From Arachis hypogaea (taxonomy: Eukaryota > Streptophyta > Magnoliopsida > Fabales > Fabaceae): DNA of 64,000 nucleotides. Positions 11,045-19,520 of the stretch are shown piece after piece (the stretch's first letter is position 1; each line of letters starts with the position of its first letter). Where the stretch lies: positions 60,303,546 through 60,367,545 of the forward strand of contig NC_092054.1 of assembly GCF_003086295.3 (NCBI RefSeq), read 5' to 3'. The position numbers were made by a program, and so were the translations under genes. The notes below the pieces were generated by a model. It searched no databases. It had not been told where the DNA came from and saw nothing but the letters and a program-made list of their open reading frames with translations.

Positions 11045-11612
11045 AAACGCACGCGACGCGTAAGCATCGCTGACGCATCCGCGTCATAGGTGCGTTCTGA
11101 AGAAAAGAAAATTGAACAGAAAGTCATGCGAAAGCGTGGCTAGAGGCGTGCCTTAGACACAAATATGCCCACACGACCGCATCGCTGACGCGCTCGCGTC
11201 GTTTGCGAAATCAGCCCACCCACGCGTTCGCGTCACCCACGCGACCGCGTCACCCATACGACCGCGTGGCCCTGCAAAATCGACGTAAAGAGGTGTATGG
11301 CAGCAAGTTATGATGGAGCTAGCTGGAATGGTGCTAGAAGCACAATCCCTATCACGCGAACGCATGCCCCACGCGTCTGCGTCATTTTCAAAATATGGCC
11401 ATTCACGCGATCGCGTCAACCACGCGAACGCGTCACCCTAAATTTTGGCAAAATGCATTTAAAACAGAGAGTTGCGTGAACGCATGGCTGCACTCGCGCC
11501 AATAGCTCAAATCAGGTCACGCGATCGCGTGACTCACATGTCCGCGTCACCTGGAAAATATCACACTCCACGCGATAGCGTGACCCACGCATCCGCGTCA
11601 CATGCGGCGTAC
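11045..11612 (+). repeat. CpG-rich palindrome array inside element E1
   Basis: About twenty partly degenerate CACGCG/CGCGTCA blocks, including the perfect 14-bp palindrome CACGCGATCGCGTG at 11518-11531. An AT-rich stretch with TATATAAA (11035 onward) lies just upstream. The same sequence type is in U3 of the family-C LTRs (34015-34110, 52915-53110, 61395-61590), so the element carries the array both internally and terminally. Confidence 0.85.
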
Positions 11613-11939
11613 AGCTTATCCAAATCAGTCAAAATTTCTTATATTTTCTTCCCCAAATCCTAATTTTTCTTTCCCCTTCTTATTTCTTTCTTCTCCCTTC
11701 TTCCTTCTTTATTCTTTCTTACTTTTTACTTCCCCCATCCCTTATTTCTCACATCCATTATCAATGTTCTTTTGTTTCTTTCTTTACTTTTTACTTTTCC
11801 TTTATTATTTTTATTTATGTTTTCTTTTTCTTTTTACTTTCATTATCTATATTTTCTTTTTCTTTCTTTTTCTTTATGCATTATTTTAATTGGTGTTAGA
11901 AATTTTTTTGGGTAATTGTTTTCTTCTATATTTTGCTTG
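11613..11939 (+). other. Pyrimidine-rich tract upstream of the env-like region
   Basis: Strongly T/C-rich with TTTCTTT runs to about 11880, then ordinary AT-rich sequence. No coding signal. By position it belongs to the spacer between pol and the env-like ORF and may be part of an intron (inference). Confidence 0.6.
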
Positions 11940-11944
11940 TGAGT
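11940..11944. repeat. Target site duplication TGAGT, left of element A
   Basis: TGAGT directly precedes the 5' LTR; the same five bases follow the 3' LTR at 30459-30463. This proves that A inserted into E1 as one unit. Confidence 0.95.
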
Positions 11945-12209
11945 TGATGCCAGGGCATTTTGGCCAGTTTTACTAACCTTTTCTTTATGGTTTTAAGGTA
12001 GTTTCATGCATTTTCTTAGGAAATAAGCAAGTTTTGGGTAAATAATCACTTACATCTTGATTCAAGTAAACATTGTGAATTTTACATGATTTCATGAGAA
12101 TTATGCATGAATTAAAGGACAAATTGAATGATGCATGTCTCATAACTTGGGTAAGAGCTTTGATGCACTTTATTGCTTGATTTCAGGATAAGGGAAGCAA
12201 GGAAGAACC

Positions 12210-13065
12210 ACGTTAGCAGCCACGTTAGTCTAGCTAACGTGACCACTAACGTGGAATGAAGGCTAGCTTGCAACGTTAATGAGAAAAGTGATTGCCAATA
12301 ATACCTTCGTGAGCCATCATAGCCCACGTTAGTTGCCACGTTAACATACTATGTTAACATGGAAGCTAACGTGGAAGAGAAGTAGAACTCCAACGTTAGT
12401 GGTAAAAGTAAGTGCCACTAACGTTCCAAAAGGGGCAATTGACCACATTAAGAGCCATGTTATCTTAGTTAACGTGAGCTCTAACGTGGAAGAAGAAGAT
12501 GATGCCAACGTTAGTGACACTCATCTTTATTACTAGCGTTGGACTAAGCCCATATTGGCTACGTTAAAAGCCACGTTAACCTAGTTAACGTGGACTCTAA
12601 CGTGGAGGGAGCAAGAATCACCAACGTTAGTGACACTCACCTTTGTCACTAACGTTGGAGATGGCTATCAATACCACGTTAGAAGTCACGTTAACTTAGT
12701 TAACGTGAACTCTAACGTGGGAAGTAGGGGCATTTTGAAGCGTTAGTGACAAAGGTAAGTGTCACTAATGCTCTCGAAGATTTGGCAAGCCGACGTTAAA
12801 GGCCACGTTAACTATTCTAACGTGAACTCTAACGTTGGGAGAAAGGGGGACTCTCAACGTTATTGAAAAAGGTAAACCCCAGTAACGTTTGCGAAGGGCC
12901 AAGGGTCAACGTTAGTGGTCACGTTAGTGCCACTAACGTTGAAGTTAACGTGGACCACTTTGGGTTAGGAACGTTAGTGAAAAAGGTGATTGTCACTAAC
13001 GTTCTCAACCCCACATTTTCACTTAACGTTAACACCACTAACGCCCTAAGCTAAAGTCCCTGCCT
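12210..13065 (+). repeat. U3 array of alternating palindromes (CACGTTA type)
   Basis: Roughly 110-bp units alternating two inverted repeats. Type 1 has arms CCACGTTAAC and GTTAACGTGG around 3 nt (12571-12593). Type 2 has perfect 15-bp arms, CCAACGTTAGTGACA and its complement, around 8 nt (12621-12658). Later units are more degenerate. It ends about 120 bp before the TATA box. Confidence 0.92.
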
Positions 13066-13183
13066 ACTTCACACTTTCTCTACAAGTAAAGCTGAGCCCA
13101 CTGAAGAAGATAACTGCTTCAACTCAAGATCTAAAGGCCCATATCCAAGACTTGAAGAGCCAACTAGAAGATCAGAAGAGTAG

Positions 13184-13192
13184 TATAAATAG
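13184..13192 (+). promoter_or_regulatory. TATA box of element A 5' LTR
   Basis: TATAAATAG, downstream of the palindrome array and about 950 bp before the LTR end. The same box in the same context occurs in the 3' LTR (29502 region), and matching boxes occur in LTRs B, D and N. Confidence 0.7.
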
Positions 13193-14146
13193 GGAGAGCT
13201 TTGAACTAGAAAAGGGAGCTTTTGGGGCATTATTAGAATTACTCTCTATATTTTACTTTCTCTGCACTTCTATTTTAACTTTCAGAATGTACTCTCCATC
13301 TTTGCTTTCTATTCCCAGAGCTATGAACAACTAAACCCGTTTCATTGGGTTAGGGAGCTCTGTTGTAATTTGATGGATCAATAATAGTTTTCATAATCCT
13401 TCTTCTTTCTTTTCTCTTGATTTTACTAGAAAGCTTTCAATCTTCATCCAATTGAGTAGTTATCTTGGAAAAGAAGCTATTCATACTTGGATCTCTTCTG
13501 AACCTTGGAAAAGGAATGAAGAGATCATGCTAGAAATATTTTCTCATGTTGGACCAAATTGGGGTTTGGGCGGATATGGTGACATATAATTCTCCCAATA
13601 CTTTGATTTGGAAATACATGTGGTATAATCAGTGACCACACTTCATATCTTCTCATGAGCAATTAGACCAAGGAATTGGCTATTGATCTGATTTGAGAGA
13701 TTGAATTACCAAGGAATTGGAATTCAATCACTTAAGATTGCCAAGGAGATCAATGAATGCATTGATTGAGGAAGAGATGAAAATGAACTTGATCCGGAGA
13801 ATGCAACATCTCCTAAGCCCAATGAATTCCCCATTTCTGATCTTACCCATTCTCTTTACTTATTGCCATTTACTTTCATGTTAAACTTCCCTTCCCCATT
13901 TAAGATTCTGCAATTTACTTCCCGTCATTTATTTTCTGCTATTTACTTTCCCGCCATTTAATTTCCTGCAATTCTCAACTCACTTTCTGCTTAGCTCAAC
14001 TAGAACGTTCTTCCAATTAAAGTTGCTTGACCAATCAATCCCTGTGGGATTCGACCTCACTCTACTGTGAGTTTTTACTTGACGACAATTCGGTATACTT
14101 GCCGAAGGAAATTTGTTGAGAGACAAGTTTCCGTGCATCAAGTTTA

Positions 14147-14163
14147 TGGCGCCGTTGCCGGGA
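14147..14163 (+). other. Primer binding site of element A (tRNA-Asp type)
   Basis: TGGCGCCGTTGCCGGG, six bases after the LTR end, complementary to the 3' end of tRNA-Asp, the usual Athila primer. One G of the usual four is missing at its inner end. Confidence 0.88.
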
Positions 14164-14423
14164 TTGATTTTGTATTAACAATGATTAAATTGGTGGATAA
14201 CTAGATTGAGCATTTGTTTTTATTTTGTTTGATTTAAGTTCATTTGAGTAATTTACTTTCTGTTTAGCTATTTTCTTCCCTTTCCCCTACCCATTTTCTT
14301 AGTTGTTTACAATTCAGTCACTAACCCACTAACTATTTGATATATTGCATCACTCACACTAACAATATTTCTGTAGAAATTACTGTCTGCATCTATCTCT
14401 CTTGCTTTTGCTTTGTTGGTTGT
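14164..14423 (+). other. Leader of element A
   Basis: AT-rich untranslated leader between primer site and gag start; nothing specific is seen except a pyrimidine-rich stretch leading to the gag ATG. Confidence 0.6.
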
Positions 14424-17156
14424 ATGACAGGTAGAAGAAACGGGGCTTCAACTTCCTTTGATTCTGAACCTGAGAAGACCTTCCATAGATTAAGGAGGGA
14501 AGCAAGAGGAAAGAGAGTAGTTGGTGCTGAGGAAGAGGAAGAGTACTTTAAACCAGACATGGAGGAGAATATGGAGAACCATCATGAAGAAGAGGCTCAC
14601 AACCATGGCAGAGAAGGTCCAGTGCATCAGGCTGGACAAGAGAGAAGAGTTCTGGGTTCTTACATCAACCTAAACCCAGGAAACCGTGGAAGTAACATCC
14701 AAAGGCCAACTATACATGCCAACAACTTTGAACTAAAGCCACAGCTCATCACCCTTGTTCAGAACAATTGTTCATTCGGAGGAAGTGTCTAAGAAGACCC
14801 CAATCAACATCTAACCACCTTCCTGAGGATATGCGATACTGTGAAGTCTAATGGTGTTCATCCTGACACCTATAGACTACTTCTGTTTCCCTTCTCACTC
14901 AAGGACAAAGCATCTAAATGGCTGGAATCCTTTCCAAAGGAGAGTTTAGCAACCTGGGAAGATGTGGTGAATAAGTTCTTGGCAAGATTTTATCCTCCTC
15001 AACGGATCAACAGGTTGAGAGCTGAGGTACAAACATTCAAGCAGCAGGATAGTGAGGCTCGATATGAAGCATGGGAGATGTTTAAAGACTTGACAAGAAG
15101 ATGCCCACCAAATATGTTCAATGAATGGGTGCAGTTGCACATCTTCTATGAAGGCCTTTCGTATGAATCAAAGAAGGCAGTAGACCACTCATCCGGGGGA
15201 TCTCTGAACAAGAAGAAGACTATTGAAGAAGCCATAGATGTCATTGAGACTGTAGCAGAGAATGACTACTTCTATGCTTCTGAAAGAGGCAATACTAGAG
15301 GAGTGATGGAGCTGAACAATGTGGATGCACTGCTAGCTAAAAACAAGATGATTACCAAGCAATTAGCTAACCTCACCAAGAAGATGGAGAGGAATCAAGT
15401 AGCAGCAATCACCACTTCAGCAGCAACCCAAGAAGGAGTGAATGAAGAAGCAGAGGGTGATCGGGAACAAGCCAACTACATTGGGAATTCACCTAGGCAG
15501 AACCATGACCCATACTCCAAAACGTATAATCCTGGTTGGAGGAACCACCCAAACTTTGGGTGGGGAAATCAACAAGACCAAGGCCAAGATCAGAGACGCC
15601 ACAACCCCAACAACAATGCAACTCACCAACACTCCACACAGAGGTCATACCAACACCTACCCAACAACACTTCTCAACATCCATACCAAAGTCAAAATGG
15701 CCCTTCTCATCCTTCCAATCTCAACTCTCCATCACTGGAAGAAAGACTATCAAGGATTGAGACTCTACTTGAAGGCATATGCAAGGAGATTCAAGATAAC
15801 AAGGTGCTCAAAGAGGAGGTGCGAGCCAATATCAAGAATCAGGGAGACACCATCAAGAGGCTGGAAATTCAAGTGGGATACCTATCTGAGAAGATTCCCA
15901 AACCTACTGATAGCTTCCCAAGTGACACAGAGAAAAATCCGAGAGGTAAAACAAAGAAAGTCAGATGGGAAGATTGTAAGATGGTTACTATAAGTGATAA
16001 GGAGACTGAGGAAGAGCCAAACAAACCATCAGAACAACCTGAAGATATATCAGCAGGAAAGCAGGAAGAGAATCATCAAGAAACCAGAATTACACAGAAG
16101 GAGCTGCTGAGACTCTATGCACCCTTTCCCCAATTACTCAATGGTGGTGTGGAGAAGAGAATATACTCAAGGTTTCTTGACATATTTGCATATCTCCATA
16201 TAAACATACTATTCATCAAGGCCCTCCAACAAATGCCCTCATACGTTAAGTACATGAAGGAGCTGCTGACCAGAAAAAGCTCACTCAAGGGAGGACAAAC
16301 CATAGTGATGAATAAGGAGTGCAGTGCTCTCATTCAACCAGAGCTGCCTACAAAAAGGAAGGACCCAGGGAGTTTTCACATCCCCTGTGCCATAGGAGAA
16401 ACAATGTTTGATAAAGGACTCTGTGATCTGGGAGCCAGCATCAACTTAATGCCTTTATCCCTTATGAAGAGGTTGCAAATCAATGAGCTGATGCCCACAG
16501 ACGTAGTCATCAGGCTGGCGGACAAAACTCAAAAACAAGCAATAGGAGTGGTTGAAAACGTGCTGGTGAAGGTTGGGAGCTACTTCCTTCCCACAGATTT
16601 TGTCATACTGGAAATGGAAGAAAGTCATCTTCACCCAATCATATTGGGAAGACCATTCTTAGCTACAGCCAGAATGCTCATAGATGTGGAGTGAGGAGAG
16701 CTAATACTGAGGGTACATGATGAACAACTCACCTTCAATGTCTTCAAACCCTCACAAGAAGTAAGTCAGGAAGGCAAGGAACTAAGGACAGAGCATGACA
16801 GAGCGATGTGCATTGAGGCACAAGTTGTACACTCAGGAATTCCTTTGGGTGATAAACAAAATAATCAGCAGCTGTCACAACTAAAGGAAACTCAAGTGGA
16901 GCCAAAACCACCAGAATCATATGGGACCAGCAACAAAATCCCCCTAAGAAAAGAGACCACAAAGAACAGGATAACAGCAAGAGAAACAAAGAAGAAGATG
17001 CCAAGGAGATGGAGGAACAAAAAGATCCCTACAGAAGATTTCTCTCCAGGGGATAAAGTGATCTCAACGTACTTCCTAGATATCCCACCTCATCTCCCCA
17101 CCATCTCATCTCAGTTACCTAAGGTTTTCACCATCAACAAAGTTCTCTCCCTATAA
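14424..17156 (+). pseudogene. gag: Element A gag-protease polyprotein
   Basis: One reading frame from ATG 14424 (MTGRRNGAS; the same MTGRR start is seen in element B) broken only by TAA 14790-14792 (CAA in relatives) and TGA 16692-16694. Domains: conserved ANNFELKPQLITLVQNN, a Retrotrans_gag domain (about 14860-15290, with FPFSLKDKASKWLESFP and YEAWEMFKDLTRRCPP), an Asn/His/Gln-rich part with GWRNHPNFGWGNQ, a short coiled segment, then protease with CDLGASINLMPLS (16420-16458) and ILGRPFLATARM. There is no zinc knuckle. The tail (..FSPGDKVIS..HLPTISSQLPKVFTINKV) resembles a diverged integrase C-terminus. RT and the integrase core are absent. Confidence 0.88.
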
Positions 17157-17248
17157 CATGTAGAGATCATTGATGAAGCCAATGGAGACAGGTTTACTGC
17201 AAGGGGGAAGATTTGAAGCATTACCAACCACCCTAACAAAGGAAGAAC

Positions 17249-17295
17249 GTCAAGCTAGTGACGCTAAAGAAGCGCTTCATGGGAGGCAACCCATG
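17249..17295 (+). other. Two-hairpin element after gag-pro of A
   Basis: Hairpin 1 GTCA-AGCTAG-TGAC (17249-17262); linker with TAAAGAAGCGCTT; hairpin 2 CATGGG-AGGCAA-CCCATG (17278-17295). It begins 35 nt after the last stop of the frame (TGA 17211-17213). The stem bases differ from E1 but still pair. Confidence 0.75.
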
Positions 17296-17860
17296 TTTTA
17301 CTTGCTTTTAAAGTAATTAATAAAGCAGGGTTCATGGATCACAAATCAACTTTGACATATCCTTGAATAAATCCTTTTACGCAACATATAGTGAAGAACA
17401 AGTTTGGTGTTCAAGGCACACTAAGAGGACATGAATGCAGATCATAGCATGTCACTCTTAGCACCTTGAACAAATCATCTTACACCACATTGCCACAAAC
17501 TAAGTTTGGTGTCACCAAGGTTGCATACATGGAAATTTAATTAGTCAATTAGTTTGCATTTGTGAATAGCACTTAGTAGTTGACAACAACAATTTTAAAA
17601 AAGTAGTTACTCTTTCTTGTCTTTTAAATTTTGCCGCCACTTTCCACAAGTTTTCTTTTAATCACATTTCTTTTATTTTGAAGGAGATGATGGGACAATT
17701 GAAGGGTTCGGCCACCACAAAAAGAGAAGATTATACACATGTCTCCAGGGGAATTGCATTGGAAATTGTTGCCATGCAACATTGGAAGGAGAACAAGCTT
17801 GGAAACTAAACCAACCCCATTATAAAGTTGATGATCCTTGTGCTCATTCCATGCAAAACT
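17296..17860 (+). other. Element A 3' untranslated part, before nested element N
   Basis: No coding signal. It holds two copies of the motif AAGTTTGGTGT (about 17402 and 17502), the same motif that abuts 3' LTRs in A, B and N. The last five bases, AAACT, are the presumed target site of N. Confidence 0.7.
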
Positions 17861-19505
17861 TGGTGCACGAAATTGTGATGTCCAGGCTCGAACAATCCCT
17901 GGTAATGGCTCCAAAGCTTGGTGCTTTGATCTTAATTCATAATTGTCACAACTTCGATACAACTAACCAGCAAGTGCACTGGGTCGTCCAAGTAATACCT
18001 TACGTGAGTAAGGGTCGAATCCCACGGAGATTGTTGGTATGAAGCAAGCTATGGTCACCTTGTAAATCTCAGTCAGGCAGATATAAAGTGATAATGGAGT
18101 TTTCGAAATTTAATAATAGAATAGGGATAGAGATACTTATGTAATTCATTGGTGAGAATTTCAGATAAGAGAATGGAGATGCTTTTTGTTCCTCTGAACC
18201 TCTGTTTTCCTGCTATCTTCATCCAATCAGTCTTACTCCTTTCCATGGCTGGCTTTATACAAGGGCATCACCGTTGTCAGTGGCTACATCCCCTCCTCTC
18301 AGTGAATAATATGCTCACGCACCCTGTCACGGCACGGCTATTCATCTGTCGGTTCCCGATCATGCTGGAATAGGATTCACCCTTCTTTTGCGTCTGTCAC
18401 TAACGCCCAACACTCGCGAGTTTGAAGCTCGTCACAGTCATTCAATCATTGAATCCTACTCGGAATACCACAGACAAGGTTTAGACTTTCCGGATTCTCT
18501 TGAATGCCGCCATCATTCTAGCTTACGCCATGAAGATTCTGGTTAGGAGATCTAAGAGATATTCATTCTAGCTTAATTCATGTAGAACAGAAGTGTTTGT
18601 CAGGCACGCGTTCATAAGGGAGAAGGATGATGAGCGTCACACATAATCATCACCTTCATCACGTTCTTGGGTGCGAATGGATATCTTAGAAGCGAAATAA
18701 GAAGAATTGAATAGAAAACAGTAGTACTTTGCATTAATCTTTGAAGAACAGCAGAGCTCCACACCTTAATCTATGGAGTGTAGAAACTCTACCGTTGAAA
18801 ATACATAAGTGAAGGTCCAGGCATGGCCGAGATGGCCAGCCCCCCTGATCTAAGAACCAGGCGTCCAAAGATGCCTAATACAATAGTAAGAGGTCCTATT
18901 TATAATAAACTAGTCACTAGGGTTTACATGAGTAAGTAATTGATGCATAAATCCACTTCCGGGGCCCACTTGGTGTGTGCTTGGGCTTGGGCTTGAGTGT
19001 TACACGTGCAAAGGCCATTTGTGGAGTTGAACGCCAGTTTCTGTGCCAGTTTGGGCGTTCAACTCTGGTTTTGGATCCTTTTCTGGCGCTGGACGCCAGA
19101 TTTGGGCAGAAGGCTGTTGTTGAACGCCCGTTTACGTCGTCAATTCTTGGCCAAAGTATGGACTATTATATATTGCTGGAAAGCCCTGGATGTCTAGTTT
19201 CCAACGCAATTGGAAGCGCGCCATTTTGAGTTCTGTAGCTCCAGAAAATCCACTTTGAGTGCAGGGAGGTCAGAATCCAACAGCATCAGCAGTCCTTTTT
19301 CAACCTCTGAATCTGATTTCTGCTCAAGTCCCTCAATTTCAGCCAGAAAATACCTGAAATCACAGAACAACACACAAACTCATAGTAAAGTCCAGAAATG
19401 TGAATTTAACACAAAATCTATTAAAAACATCCCTAAAAGTAACTAGATCCTACTAAAAACATACTAAAAACAATGTCAAAAAGCGTATAAATTATCCGCT
19501 CATCA
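17861..19505 (-). repeat. 3' LTR of element N
   Basis: 1645 bp; on the minus strand it runs TGATGAGCGG..GTGCACCA. TATA box (minus) at 18896-18905; U3 inverted repeats of the TGAACGCCAG type at about 19020-19140; U5 hairpin CCTTAC/GTAAGG at 17998-18013; a degenerate primer-site copy at 17888-17924. Confidence 0.93.
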
Positions 19506-19520
19506 CAACACCAAACTTAA
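19506..19520 (-). other. Presumed plus-strand primer motif at N 3' LTR
   Basis: Minus strand reads TTAAGTTTGGTGTTG directly before the LTR. The same 15 bases precede the 3' LTRs of A (28135-28149) and B (46418-46432). It is G/T-rich rather than a classic purine tract. Confidence 0.6.

Larger units (their letters stand above)
1..11944 (+). mobile_element. Element E1, left part: family-C Athila-like Ty3/gypsy element (shown twice because of contig overlap)
   Basis: Forward internal region of an LTR retrotransposon whose 5' LTR lies left of the window. The order is gag, protease, RT, RNase H, integrase, a two-hairpin element, a CpG-rich array and a pyrimidine-rich tract; it is then interrupted at 11945 by element A. 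It resumes at 30464 with the env-like ORF and 3' LTR. Positions 1428-6292 and 7293-12222 are the same sequence on both sides of an N gap, so the true element has one copy. All coding parts carry stops, so it is dead. Assignment to the same family as R rests on the shared hairpin element, CpG array, env-like ORF, PPT and LTR ends. Confidence 0.85.
11945..14140 (+). repeat. 5' LTR of element A
   Basis: 2196 bp, TGATGCC..GCATCA. It contains a palindrome array in U3 (12210-13065), a TATA box TATAAATAG at 13184-13192 after the array, and a U5 hairpin CTCAC-TCTACT-GTGAG at 14056-14071. The 3' LTR is 113 bp longer because its array has one extra unit. Confidence 0.95.

Noticed and set aside
1428..12222. 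True segmental duplication of E1 with element A inserted in both copies
   Set aside because: It would need identical insertion junctions and an exact 1000-N gap between; contig-end overlap is simpler.
12210..13065. Repeat-spacer look suggesting a CRISPR array
   Set aside because: Plant retrotransposon LTR; units are degenerate inverted repeats of varying spacing, both LTR copies carry them, and no cas genes exist.
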